A stretch of DNA of 64,000 bases from Bacteroidia bacterium (GTDB lineage Bacteria; Bacteroidota; Bacteroidia; B-17B0; Aurantibacillaceae). The stretch covers positions 248,001 to 312,000 of the forward strand of contig JAEUTN010000020.1 in the NCBI GenBank assembly GCA_016787895.1. Reading direction: 5' to 3'. The notes under the pieces were generated by a model. The model worked only from the letters and a program-made list of their open reading frames with translations. It had not been told where the DNA came from and ran no database searches. Of this stretch, positions 54,787-63,981 are shown piece after piece (positions within the stretch are counted from its first letter, which is position 1; each line of letters opens with the position of its first letter). A program made the translations under genes and the position numbers.

Positions 54787-55467
54787 CTACTGTCTTATAA
54801 TCCGCCCATCCTCCATTTCAATGATGCGTTTGCTTTTTTGCGCAAATTCCACATCGTGTGTCACCACCAGCATGGTTTGTTTGAATTCTGTGGTGAGCTG
54901 TTTAAAAATATCGAACACCATTTCTGAATTTCGTTTGTCGAGATTCCCTGTAGGTTCATCTCCCATAATTATGGCCGGATCATTGATCATGGCTCTGGCA
55001 ATGGCCACGCGTTGTTTTTCGCCTCCCGAAAGCTGATTGGCTTGTTTAAATGCCAGTTTATCGATGCCCAGTTTTTTCATGCGCTCTATGGCCCGGTGCT
55101 CCACTTCTTTTTCGCTGTACTGACCGAGTTTTAATCCCGGAAGCATCACATTTTTTAATGCTGAAAATTCGTACAGCAGATAATGGAACTGAAACACAAA
55201 TCCGATTTTTGCATTTCTGACATGGGCCAGCTCCGCTTCGGTTTTATTGCGCATGGGCTGTGAATCTATCAGCAATTCGCCAGAATAATCGGTATCCATG
55301 GTGGAGAGAATGTAAAGCAAGGTGGACTTGCCACAACCTGATTTTCCAATTACCGAAACAAATTCACCCGCGTTTATGCTGAAGGTAATGTTCTTCAGTA
55401 CATCAACGGTCACCGGATCGTGAAACTGTTTGTGAATGGCTTTTGCCTGTAGGATGATGGACTGCAT
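54787..55467 (-). CDS. ABC transporter ATP-binding protein (MacB/LolD-like)
   Basis: 226-aa ATPase energising a MacB-type exporter or LolCDE-like extractor. Walker A is SVIGKSGCGKSTLLYIL, with the Q-loop in VFQFHYL. The ABC signature is LSGGEKQRVAIARAMI, and Walker B with the D-loop is IIMGDEPTGNLDKRNS. It overlaps the permease gene by 1 bp and ends the exporter operon (adaptor, permease, ATPase). Element R4 follows its stop. Confidence 0.92.
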   Translation of the reverse strand: MQSIILQAKAIHKQFHDPVTVDVLKNITFSINAGEFVSVIGKSGCGKSTLLYILSTMDTDYSGELLIDSQPMRNKTEAELAHVRNAKIGFVFQFHYLLYEFSALKNVMLPGLKLGQYSEKEVEHRAIERMKKLGIDKLAFKQANQLSGGEKQRVAIARAMINDPAIIMGDEPTGNLDKRNSEMVFDIFKQLTTEFKQTMLVVTHDVEFAQKSKRIIEMEDGRIIRQ

Positions 55468-56726
55468 TATTTTCCTCTGATAATCACAACGGGGTCGACC
55501 CGGCTGGCTTTGCGCGCTGGAAAATACCCTGCAAAATAGGTGGTGAGCAGCGCAAACACAAACGAGATGATGTAATACTTGGGACTGTAATTTACCGGAA
55601 AGGTTTTTATGGTTGGCAAGGCCGGTGTATTAAAAGGGATGTTATCAATCAAATTCGATAACAAAAAACCCATCACTTCTCCGGCCAGTCCTCCAATTAA
55701 TCCAATACTCACGGCGATAACCATAAATACTTTGCGCACATCCTTGCCTGAAAATCCGGTGGCTTTTAAAATGGCGATGGACTCCATTTTTTCAAAAATC
55801 ATCATGTTCAGAATGTTATAAATGCCAAATCCGGCAACAATCAAAAGGGTAATGCCTACCGCATAGGAAATAATACTCCTCACATTGCTGCCGGTTTCAA
55901 ATTGCGCGTTGGCGGTTTGTATGTCCTCAGAATCGCATTCAAAAAGTTTGGAGTAGTCTTTGGCCATGGCAGGGGCCAGATTAAGGTCTTTTAATTTTAT
56001 CTGAAGATCGGTAATGTAATTGTTGCTTTTGCCTACAATTTTTTGGGTGGTTGCCAGGGAGGCGTAACTGTTCACCTTGTCAAGTTCCATGAGTCCCGAT
56101 TCGAAAAAACCCACCACTTTTAGAGAGAAGCGTTCGCCCTGGGAATTGTTTACGTAAACCCTGTCTCCAATATCCACAAGCAGTTTGTCGGCCAGCGCTT
56201 TTCCCAAAATAATGCTGTTGGCTACCGTTTTTACATCCATGGGATTACCCTTGGTGACATAATCTTTGAAAAAGAAAAGCCGGGCTTCAGCTTCCACATC
56301 AATGCCATTGATTACCCCTGTGATTTCAATGTTGCCATCATTAAAAAACACGGGAGCGTTAATTTTTGGCGCATAACCCAAAACTCTTGGGTCCCTGGAG
56401 ATAGCTTTGGTGATGGCACCCACGTTGTAAATTTCTCTTCGGCTGCCGGATGATTTTACAGAATGAATAAAATGACTCCGGTTTTTGTAGTCCTTCGCTT
56501 TTTCAATGGCTTGTTTTTCTTTGGGTTTAATGTCGTTGAACAAACGGATGTGGGCGGTGCGATTTAAAATTAAACCATCCAGCATGTCGTTCAATCCGTT
56601 CATAAATCCCAGCAGGGTTACAAACATCATGATGCTAAATGTAACCCCCACCGCGGCGACCATAGTTTGCCGAAGGCGGGCCAGCAAAAGCGAACGGGCA
56701 ATGGACACAATTAATCTGGAGATCAT
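55467..56726 (-). CDS. ABC transporter permease, FtsX/MacB family
   Basis: 419-aa inner-membrane permease with an N-terminal membrane segment, a large extracytoplasmic domain (VFFNDGNIEITGVINGIDVE; GDRVYVNNSQGERFSLKVVGF) and three C-terminal membrane segments (VGITLLIVAGFGIYNILNMM; KVFMVIAVSIGLIGGLAGEV; YYIISFVFALLTTYFAGYFP). It ends RKASRVDPVVIIRGK. Overlaps the adaptor gene by 4 bp and the ATPase by 1 bp, so the three are co-translated. Substrate unknown. Confidence 0.92.
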   Translation of the reverse strand: MISRLIVSIARSLLLARLRQTMVAAVGVTFSIMMFVTLLGFMNGLNDMLDGLILNRTAHIRLFNDIKPKEKQAIEKAKDYKNRSHFIHSVKSSGSRREIYNVGAITKAISRDPRVLGYAPKINAPVFFNDGNIEITGVINGIDVEAEARLFFFKDYVTKGNPMDVKTVANSIILGKALADKLLVDIGDRVYVNNSQGERFSLKVVGFFESGLMELDKVNSYASLATTQKIVGKSNNYITDLQIKLKDLNLAPAMAKDYSKLFECDSEDIQTANAQFETGSNVRSIISYAVGITLLIVAGFGIYNILNMMIFEKMESIAILKATGFSGKDVRKVFMVIAVSIGLIGGLAGEVMGFLLSNLIDNIPFNTPALPTIKTFPVNYSPKYYIISFVFALLTTYFAGYFPARKASRVDPVVIIRGK

Positions 56727-57808
56727 GGCCCGGGTTTTAAAATTACATCTCCTTTTTTCAAACCACGGAGTATTTCTACTTTGTTGTAATCTTTAAGCCC
56801 TGTTATCACAGGTACTTTATCTTTGTCAGGATTCAGCACAAAGGAGTCGGCAATCAGGTAATTGCGGGGTACAAGGAGGGCCGAACTTTTACTTTGGATA
56901 ACAATGTTGGCTTCCACACTCAGGTTGGGGTATAACGTTTCGGGTGCATTGGTAAATTCCGCTTCAATCTTAAACGTGCGGGAACGTTCATCCATGATGC
57001 GGTTAATTTTGCTTACCCTGCCCTCAAACACCCGGCCTTTATAACTATCCAGAGAAACTAAAACTGTTTGACCGGTTTCGAGCCGTGTGATGTCGTATTC
57101 GTCGACCTGCAATTCAATGATAAAGGCCTTGTCGTCGCCAATGGTAGCAATGGGACTCATGTTGGTGACCATTTCACCTTTTTCTTTCAGCAAATTAAAC
57201 AAGCGGCCGTTGGTTTCACTGCGGATGATAAAATCGTCTTCCATGGATTCGCTGATGCGCGAATTATTGAGGGCTTGTTCGGATTGAAAATCCAGGGTTT
57301 TTTTGGTGTCTGCATAACGCAACAACGCGCTGCGGTAATTGCTTTGGGACGTTTTAAAGGCCAGTTCCCTTTGTTCGAGTTCGACCTGGGTGCCGATTTT
57401 TTGTTCCCATAAACTTTTTTGACGTAACCAAAGCAATGAATCGTTGAGGTATTTGTTTTTGGCCAGCTCAATACCCACCTGCAGCTCTTTTAATTTTTCT
57501 CCTCTGGCGTTTTGGTTGGCCAGTTCAAGGGCAAGCCGGGAGTTGGCAGTGTTTAAACGGGAGGAAGGATTGCTTAAACGCAAAATGGCATCTCCTTTTT
57601 GAATGAGGGCTCCTTCCTCTACAAATACTTCTTCCACCAATCCGTTGGTTTTAGAAAATACCTGGTATTGGTTTTTGCTTTTGATGATACCCGAGGCATA
57701 AACCGATTCGGTGATGGGCGCCTCGTTCACAGTGTATTGCTCGGTTTTTTTACCACAGGAATGAAGAAGAAAAGAAATCAAACCAAGGGCGAAACAACAT
57801 TTTTTCAT
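56723..57808 (-). CDS. periplasmic adaptor (membrane fusion) protein
   Basis: 361-aa lipoprotein, with lipobox LLHSC followed by GKK. Barrel-sandwich and alpha-hairpin regions of an RND/MacA-type membrane-fusion protein (GLVEEVFVEEGALIQKGDAIL; a coiled coil NTANSRLALELANQNARGEK; GEMVTNMSPIATIGDDKAFI; VSKINRIMDERSRTFKIEAEF). It forms the first gene of the exporter operon and bridges the permease to an outer-membrane channel. No TolC-like gene is adjacent. Confidence 0.9.
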   Translation of the reverse strand: MKKCCFALGLISFLLHSCGKKTEQYTVNEAPITESVYASGIIKSKNQYQVFSKTNGLVEEVFVEEGALIQKGDAILRLSNPSSRLNTANSRLALELANQNARGEKLKELQVGIELAKNKYLNDSLLWLRQKSLWEQKIGTQVELEQRELAFKTSQSNYRSALLRYADTKKTLDFQSEQALNNSRISESMEDDFIIRSETNGRLFNLLKEKGEMVTNMSPIATIGDDKAFIIELQVDEYDITRLETGQTVLVSLDSYKGRVFEGRVSKINRIMDERSRTFKIEAEFTNAPETLYPNLSVEANIVIQSKSSALLVPRNYLIADSFVLNPDKDKVPVITGLKDYNKVEILRGLKKGDVILKPGP

Positions 57809-57945
57809 ATTCTGGAGGCCTGAATAAGGTCAGGTAGTAAAATTACTTAAATTTATACACTGTGCTTCTTATGAGATTTCAAAAACAAATGACATTCATC
57901 AGTAAAATCACATGAACGGGTGATGGAAGGCAGTAGTTTGCAGTC

Positions 57946-57953
57946 TAATTTTG
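57946..57953 (+). promoter_or_regulatory. -7 promoter element before the MATE gene
   Basis: TAATTTTG at 57946-57953, an exact TAnnTTTG match 13 bp before the MATE start codon. No clear TTG lies at the expected distance upstream, so the assignment is provisional. Confidence 0.35.
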
Positions 57954-57965
57954 CCAAAAAATTAT

Positions 57966-59366
57966 ATGGACTTTAAAAAAAGTATGGCCCTGCTCCGTCA
58001 GGCCCTTAAAGGTGAAGATTACGATTACACCAGCGGTAGTATCCGAAAAGCCGTGGTGTTGCTGGCCATTCCCATGATGTTGGAAATGTGCCTTGAAAGT
58101 GTGTTTGCGGTGGTGGACATTTATTTTGTAAACAAACTCGGCAGCCATGCCGTAAGTGTGGTGGGATTAACCGAAGCTGTTTTAACGCTTGTTTATTCTG
58201 TGGCCATTGGTTTAAGTTCAGCTGCAACAGCGGTGGTGGCCAGGCGGGTAGGGGAGAAAAATCCTGAAGCCGCGGCCAAAGCGGTTTCTCAGGCTCTGAT
58301 ACTTTCGGGTATATTAATTGCCGTCATTTCGGTATTGGGTTTTGTTTACGCTGATAGCATTTTGCGTTTGATGGGCGCGGAAGAAGAGGCTGTGCTGATG
58401 GGGGTGAATTATACCCGTTTGATTTTAGGCGGCAGTGTGGTGGTGGTATTATTATTTTTAATCAACGGTATTTTTCGTGGAGCAGGCAATGCATCCATTG
58501 CCATGAAAAGTTTGTGGATAGGCAACGGGGCGAATATTATTTTGTGCCCTTTGCTGATTAACGGTTACGGGCCTTTCCCTGAACTGGGCATCACCGGTGC
58601 GGCTTTGGCCACTGTTCTGGGACGGGGACTCGGTGTGATATACCAAATTAAACAATTGTTTTTTTCAAAACACGAGGCCTTTGACATGCGCAAGGCCAGC
58701 TGGTGGCCCGATAAGGAGATCATGAAGTCTCTGTCGGGCATTGCCACGCCGGCTACCTTGCAGTTTATTATTCAGTCGGCTTCCTGGATTTTTTTAGCCG
58801 CCATAGTAGCGCGAAGCGGAAGCAATGCCAGCGGTGGATACCAAACGGCCATACGCTTGATTATGTTTTTTATGTTGCCGGCCTGGGGCATCAGCAACGC
58901 GGCGGCCACGCTGGTGGGGCAGAACCTGGGTGCCAAGGAGCCGGGTCGCGCCGAATCTTCAGTAAAAACCATTGCCAAATACAACACCATTTTTATGGCC
59001 TTTGTGATGTTATTTTTTATGGCCTTAGCCGACCCTTTGATTAGTTTTTTTATTCCCCGCACTTCGGTTGATCAGCACAAATATGCAGTAGACGCTTTGT
59101 GGATCATTAGTACCGGCTACGTGTTGTATGGTTTTGGTATGGTACTCATGCAGGCGTTTAACGGAGCAGGAGATACCAAAACGCCCACTTACATTAGTTT
59201 TGTGGGATTTTGGTTGATGCAGGTGCCACTGGCCTGGTTTTTGGCCATGTATCTGTGCATGGGTCCTTTGGGTGTGTTTATTGCCATTCCCGCATCAGAG
59301 GCCATTATCACCGGTATTTACTATTATTATTTTAGAAAGGGCAAGTGGAAGTTGAAGGAGGTATAA
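57966..59366 (+). CDS. MATE-family multidrug efflux transporter
   Basis: About 466 aa with 12 predicted helices, exporting cationic or hydrophobic compounds with Na+ or H+. It opens MDFKKSMALLRQALKGEDYD. Typical MATE segments are AVVLLAIPMMLEMCLESVFA and VYFVNKLGSHAVSVVGLTEA-like sequence, then LRLMGAEEEAVLMGVNY, NGYGPFPELGITGAALATVL and GAGDTKTPTYISFVGFWLMQ. ATG 57966 is chosen rather than the TTG at 57951. A damaged partial copy lies 2 kb away at 61090. Confidence 0.93.
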   Translation: MDFKKSMALLRQALKGEDYDYTSGSIRKAVVLLAIPMMLEMCLESVFAVVDIYFVNKLGSHAVSVVGLTEAVLTLVYSVAIGLSSAATAVVARRVGEKNPEAAAKAVSQALILSGILIAVISVLGFVYADSILRLMGAEEEAVLMGVNYTRLILGGSVVVVLLFLINGIFRGAGNASIAMKSLWIGNGANIILCPLLINGYGPFPELGITGAALATVLGRGLGVIYQIKQLFFSKHEAFDMRKASWWPDKEIMKSLSGIATPATLQFIIQSASWIFLAAIVARSGSNASGGYQTAIRLIMFFMLPAWGISNAAATLVGQNLGAKEPGRAESSVKTIAKYNTIFMAFVMLFFMALADPLISFFIPRTSVDQHKYAVDALWIISTGYVLYGFGMVLMQAFNGAGDTKTPTYISFVGFWLMQVPLAWFLAMYLCMGPLGVFIAIPASEAIITGIYYYYFRKGKWKLKEV

Positions 59367-59368
59367 TC

Positions 59369-60877
59369 TTATTTCTCCAATAGTAGTTTACCGCTTTTAT
59401 ACATTGAACCTCCTGAGGAGATGACATAAAGATACATCCCGGATTCCTGAACAATAGTTAATTCATTCACCGGATTTTCTAGATCCATTGAAAACACCTT
59501 GTTTCCCAGTAAGTCGTACAATTCAAATCGGATATCGTTTTCCAAATAATTCTCTGGAATCATTACACTGATTGGTCCGTTTGAAGGGTTGGGGTAAATC
59601 CTGCACTGAGATACCGCAGAAGGCATGTCATCCAACCCGGAGTATACCTGATAGTTTTCATAAACAAATTTTTCAAAGTTGTCACATCCTGCTGTGGAAG
59701 GGCAAAACTGATTTACCGATTGACTTAAGTAGGTTGTGTAGGTATGGTTGTATTTCAATTCATAATCCAGCATCCAATTGTTTTGTTGACTGCTCCAGGT
59801 TTCGTATTTGGTACCTGTGGAATTACCATATCCATCAAAATTATTGCTGATTCTTTCTTCGTATTTCCAGGCAGAATTGGTATAAGTCTCCGTAACCAGT
59901 ACCGATCCACCGGCAAGATCAAATGTGGTGGAGAAGCGAAATTCGTTGTTCCACTGGTTGTTAGGTATTGGATAATTCCAACCCAGCAGGGTATATCCGG
60001 AAACCTGATTTTTTGAATTAGGATACAATAAAGGCATTATATTAATAAGACCTTCGAAGGTACTGCCATCGAAATATCTCCAGCTCAAATTAGCGAATTT
60101 AATGGCGTTCACATAAGCGCTGCCGGTCCAATTGCTGACAACACATTCCACAGGTTTGTTCTGGGCGTTATAGCTGTATTGATCCATGCTGTAGTTTCCC
60201 CAAAGCTGGTTATTAGGATTGTAATTCTGCACTTCAAACTGCTGTATATTTCCGGAACTGTTGTAGATATAGTTTATTTTTCTTTGTGTATTTATCCAAT
60301 TGGAAACCAAAGAATCCCATATTTGTATCGTATAAGATGTCAATTTATTTTGGCTGTTATAGGTGATTAGATTTCTTCTTTTATCCTGAAGTTCCCAGCT
60401 ATTGCTAAGGGTATCATATTTTTCAAGAAAAGATTCAACGAGATGACCATTGGTATTGTATGCATAGGATTCCCTGAATAATGCCTGAAACTGTGAAGTT
60501 GGACCATGCCAAATAAAGGATAATCTTTCAAGCACATCACCCTTGGCATTGTACAAATAGGTGTATTTTTGAGAGTTGTAAGTGTTGGCGGTTTTCTTTG
60601 TGTGTGACAATATTTGTCCCGAATGGTTGTAACTATACCAGTTGGTATCGGCAGGCACCCAGGAATTATTCAAACCGTTCCAGTTATAGTGTATTACTTT
60701 ACCAGGTCTGGAAATTGTGCCACTGCTCACCGACTGCATTTTTTGAATTTCAGCGAAGATTTTCTCTTTCTGTAAAGCAATTTTAGTTTGAACGGAACTT
60801 TGCGCTATAGTGCCGTAAGATGAAAAAACAACAGCCAGCAATAGAATTGACTTGTTGAATGAGATGATTTGCTTCAT
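59369..60877 (-). CDS. T9SS-secreted protein with YD-like repeats
   Basis: 502 aa. Signal peptide at residues 1 to about 25 (ending GTIAQ). The long central region is built of irregular ~40-residue repeats of the W..YxYN type (NNSWVPADTNWYSYNHSGQI, SFIWHGPTSQFQ, QIWDSLVSNWINTQRKINYI, NPNNQLWGNYSMDQYSYNAQ), reminiscent of YD/RHS-like repeats. A T9SS type A sorting domain starts CRIYPNPSNGPISVMI. It is the third T9SS cargo of the window. Convergent with the MATE gene, 2 bp between stops. Function unknown. Confidence 0.88.
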   Translation of the reverse strand: MKQIISFNKSILLLAVVFSSYGTIAQSSVQTKIALQKEKIFAEIQKMQSVSSGTISRPGKVIHYNWNGLNNSWVPADTNWYSYNHSGQILSHTKKTANTYNSQKYTYLYNAKGDVLERLSFIWHGPTSQFQALFRESYAYNTNGHLVESFLEKYDTLSNSWELQDKRRNLITYNSQNKLTSYTIQIWDSLVSNWINTQRKINYIYNSSGNIQQFEVQNYNPNNQLWGNYSMDQYSYNAQNKPVECVVSNWTGSAYVNAIKFANLSWRYFDGSTFEGLINIMPLLYPNSKNQVSGYTLLGWNYPIPNNQWNNEFRFSTTFDLAGGSVLVTETYTNSAWKYEERISNNFDGYGNSTGTKYETWSSQQNNWMLDYELKYNHTYTTYLSQSVNQFCPSTAGCDNFEKFVYENYQVYSGLDDMPSAVSQCRIYPNPSNGPISVMIPENYLENDIRFELYDLLGNKVFSMDLENPVNELTIVQESGMYLYVISSGGSMYKSGKLLLEK

Positions 60878-61089
60878 GCACTAAATTTATAGAATTTTTT
60901 TCACAAGTGTTTGGCCGTGGCATACTAATTACTCGAGAAAACAACCACATATAAAATAGTTCCAAGCATTTACCCTATATTGAAAAAGGAAAGTCAAAAA
61001 TTCAGTTAGGTGCTGGTACCGGAAGCAGTTAAATCCTGAACAGCAGAAACAAAGCCGTGGGAAGTTGAAAGCTGAGAATTCAGTACTGA

Positions 61090-61525
61090 ATCCATCGCTG
61101 ATATTTTACGTTTGATGGGTGCGGAGGAAAGCCCGTTGCCATGGGTTAAAATTGCACCCACTTGATACTGGGTGGCAGTGTGGTGCTAGTGCTGTTGTTT
61201 TTGATCAATTGCATTTTTCGCGAAGCAGGTAACGCTTGCATTGCCATGAAAATTTTGTGGATCATCAGTACCGGATACGTGTTGTATGGTTTTAGTATGG
61301 TGCTTATGCAGGCGTTTAACGGAGCAGGAGATACCAAAACGCCCACTTACATTAGTTTTGTGGGATTTTGGTTGATGCAGGTGCCACTGGCCTGGTTTTT
61401 GGCCATGTATCTGGGCATGGGCCCTCTGGGTGTGTTTATTGCCATCCCTGCTTCAGAGGCTATTATCACCAGTATTTACTATTATTAATTTAGAAAGGGG
61501 AAGTGGAAGTTGAAGTAGGAGTAGG
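61090..61525 (+). pseudogene. partial, decayed copy of the MATE transporter
   Basis: Aligned with 58347-59366 of the intact gene. The left part (61090-61262) matches helices 5-6, with frame-breaking indels near 61100-61150. At TTTGTGGAT (61254-61262) it jumps to the later region, omitting the 585 bp between the two TTTGTGGAT copies of the parent (58511 and 59096). It then follows the parent at high identity to the end, where one T-to-A change makes a stop 10 codons early. The remaining open frame (61162-61488, about 108 aa) spans the junction but is unlikely to be functional. Confidence 0.85.
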
Positions 61526-61594
61526 GTGTTTGGGTGAAATAGTTTTCCCTTTTGCTTTGTGTTCTCTTGCTGGGTTAGCGCTGAGGTTTCTCTT

Positions 61595-62794
61595 TTACAA
61601 ATAACTCAACCACCATTTTTCTTTGTGTTTTGTTTTATACATGTCGTACCATTTGCATAATGGATATAGTGCTGCAACAATTACCACCCAAAGAATGTAA
61701 ACGGAAATTAAGTTTTCTCCTTGCCCGGGTACCACAAATAAAAAAGGAAAATTTTTGCCAATGTTCCAAACCTCAGTCATGGTATGGCCGTGGATAAAGT
61801 AAAAGGGAACAGCAATCAGGTGGATGAGATAAAGATGGAGGATGTAATAAAAAAAAGCTGTTCTGCCATAGGTTTGCAGAACAGCCGTAAACCTGTTTTT
61901 CACATGTTCCAAAAATGATAGGGCCAAAAGCCCCGCACCAATGGTGATGCACATAAATAGTAAGGAAGGTGGGTACTTGTTTACTTTCAGAAATGAAAGT
62001 AAGGTTTGAAGAAACGTGGGTTGTAATGACCAGTCATGTGGGTCCCCATACCAATTGCTGAATCGAAGGAGGATGAACAACAACACTAACAAAACACCGG
62101 TGATTCTCAATTGTTTTACTCTTTGTTCAGGGGTGACCCTGCTTTCAAAACGTTTACCCAGGCCATATCCCAAAAACATTAAACCGGTCCACGGTAAAAA
62201 TGGATACACCAACAAGGCATTATGATTACCGACAACGGTGTAAAACTTAAATGTACCCGAATGAAACAGGTCCCACCAAAAGTTAGCGACAAAGCCTTTA
62301 TCCGCTTCAATAAAATCAAGCGCATTGTGACCTAAAACAATCAAAGCCCCAATGCCAACAATGCCGTTAAATGGTAACTGGAATAGCAGCATTACCCCTA
62401 ACAAAACCATACTGATGCCTATGGCCCAAATCACCTGAAACGGAAAAATGCTGAAGTAAGGATTAAAGGTCCAGGCGAAAGCAACCAAGGTCCATTCGAC
62501 AAGAATGAGCCAAATGCCTCTTTTGATTGCAAACAGCCCCAGTTCTTTTTTTGTTTTCTTGAGGCTTTGTAAATAAATGGAGGTGCCGGATAAAAACACA
62601 AAAATGGGCGCGCAAAAATGGGTGACCCATCGTGTAAAAAACAAAGAAACGTTAGGGTTTGCCACGTCCAAAGGGTCGGCGGTGTTTGCTGTTACATGAA
62701 AATAATCCCGCACGTGGTCCAGGGCCATAATCACCATAACAATGCCACGCAATACATCAATGGATTCAATTCGTTTGTTGCTTATGCTCCTCAT
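61595..62794 (-). CDS. DUF1624-type multi-pass membrane protein
   Basis: 399 aa with about 10 hydrophobic segments, matching the DUF1624/YeiB-like (heparan-glucosaminide acyltransferase-like) membrane family. The opening is RIESIDVLRGIVMVIMALDH with the conserved Asp-Xaa-Xaa-Arg, followed by HFCAPIFVFLSGTSIYL, LWVFNPYF-like and PFLPWTGLMFLGYGLGKRF segments. A putative acyl transfer across the membrane is suggested by family, and the substrate is unknown. It is isolated between the MATE remnant and a pair of small genes. Confidence 0.85.
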   Translation of the reverse strand: MRSISNKRIESIDVLRGIVMVIMALDHVRDYFHVTANTADPLDVANPNVSLFFTRWVTHFCAPIFVFLSGTSIYLQSLKKTKKELGLFAIKRGIWLILVEWTLVAFAWTFNPYFSIFPFQVIWAIGISMVLLGVMLLFQLPFNGIVGIGALIVLGHNALDFIEADKGFVANFWWDLFHSGTFKFYTVVGNHNALLVYPFLPWTGLMFLGYGLGKRFESRVTPEQRVKQLRITGVLLVLLFILLRFSNWYGDPHDWSLQPTFLQTLLSFLKVNKYPPSLLFMCITIGAGLLALSFLEHVKNRFTAVLQTYGRTAFFYYILHLYLIHLIAVPFYFIHGHTMTEVWNIGKNFPFLFVVPGQGENLISVYILWVVIVAALYPLCKWYDMYKTKHKEKWWLSYL

Positions 62795-62971
62795 TCTGTT
62801 TCTTGGTGAAAATCAAAGGTATGAAAATGGATGTAGGGCTTACCTTTCTGAAACTTTGATAAAATATCAAAGACATTTCCCAAGGGATTCCTTAGTGGTA
62901 CCTCAAGCCGCAGATACAAATCTTATTTTATCCATTCGTTTTGCTTTTTCTTTAGACATGAGCTGTTTGTA

Positions 62972-63271
62972 TTAGCCATGTTTTACCAAACTATATTTTT
63001 GTGGTGATTTCGCAGAAGTCCTTGTAATGATTTGTCGTGCTTCAAGGTCCAGTTTTACCCATTCAAGATACCAATTGAGTGAGCCATTGAACTTCAGGTT
63101 TTTTTCCTTCAATTTTTGAACGATTGTTTTTGATATTTCTGTAAAAGTTTGATCCGTTTTTTCAGTCAGACATTTCACAAGTTCAGTTTTCAATAGCTCA
63201 TACGTGTGTTTGCTGATGCTGACAGCTTTTTTACCTTCCGGATGTTTGAGTTGTATTTTCTGTTCTTCCAT
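62972..63271 (-). CDS. DUF6958-like small protein
   Basis: 99 aa. It opens with IQLKHPEGKKAVSISKHTYE and has FTEISKTIVQKLKEKNLKFN and NWYLEWVKLDLEARQIITRT, as in the small winged-helix-like proteins I recall as DUF6958. No catalytic pattern. It is the second gene of a two-gene set with the small membrane protein upstream (6-bp gap). Confidence 0.65.
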   Translation of the reverse strand: MEEQKIQLKHPEGKKAVSISKHTYELLKTELVKCLTEKTDQTFTEISKTIVQKLKEKNLKFNGSLNWYLEWVKLDLEARQIITRTSAKSPQKYSLVKHG

Positions 63272-63277
63272 TACCTG

Positions 63278-63673
63278 TCATTTAGTGAGTTTAAATCCCA
63301 GGTAACTTCCTAAAAATTTTGCCGCATTGGCAGTAACAAAAATGAAAAAGAAGTCTGACCATTTCACGCCTGCTGCAGTTATTAAAATACTATCCAAAAG
63401 AATATAAATGATTGGAAAAAGTATAGCCAGCCTGAATCCATTGGGGTATTCTTTTTTATTCCAATAGCGTGCCACCAGAAAAAAAACGATAAACCCAAAA
63501 ATAGCTGAAATGTAGGGCGCAGATAAATTCGCGTGCGCTTCATAAACACTTTGTTCTTGTCCGGGGTGAATAAGATAAGAATACACCGCAACTTCAATGA
63601 AGGATATTAGAACTAGGGTGATCATAGTGAGTATAGCCAATCCAACCAGTTTTAGAAGTATGTGTTTTTTCAT
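63278..63673 (-). CDS. small four-helix membrane protein
   Basis: 131 aa, with four hydrophobic helices (VGLAILTMITLVLISFIEVA; YISAIFGFIVFFLVARYW; LAILFPIIYILLDSILITAA; FFFIFVTANAAKFLGSYLGF) and a short basic C-terminus. It lies 6 bp upstream of the DUF6958-like gene in the same direction. No family recognised. Confidence 0.7.
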   Translation of the reverse strand: MKKHILLKLVGLAILTMITLVLISFIEVAVYSYLIHPGQEQSVYEAHANLSAPYISAIFGFIVFFLVARYWNKKEYPNGFRLAILFPIIYILLDSILITAAGVKWSDFFFIFVTANAAKFLGSYLGFKLTK

Positions 63674-63897
63674 GGTTTATCTTTTTAAGTTAGTTTCAAA
63701 AAAAGTGATCCATTGAGTGGCGCCACTTTCCCTGGTAAGAGCGCTTACAATTATACCCCGGGAGAAAAAGTGGTAAAGACTTATCTGGAGTAAATATAAA
63801 AGATGGAGTCCTGAATTCATACGGTAAAGTCAAAAATACTTCCTGAATGCTACAATCTGTAGCAATACTTTGCTTTAAATCGCGGTAACTTAGGGCT

Positions 63898-63981
63898 ATG
63901 AATTCAACCGAAAAATTTGTCCAAGCCCTTAAGGGGCACAAAACGAAGAGTGATAATAAAGGTAATACCAAAAAGCCCTAA
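63898..63981 (+). CDS. possible 27-residue peptide gene
   Basis: ATG 63898 opens a 28-codon frame (27 aa plus TAA) encoding a Lys-rich peptide (MNSTEKFVQALKGHKTKSDN, then KGNTKKP). TAACTTAG, two bases from TAnnTTTG, stands just upstream. Composition and start context are compatible with a small protein, but nothing else supports it. The rest of the gap from 63674 to the window end shows no other gene. Confidence 0.25.
   Translation: MNSTEKFVQALKGHKTKSDNKGNTKKP

Noticed and set aside
63696..63971. 91-aa minus-strand frame
   Set aside because: Composition is unlike a real protein, it has no plausible fold or membrane pattern, and it runs over the upstream region of the adjacent membrane-protein gene.
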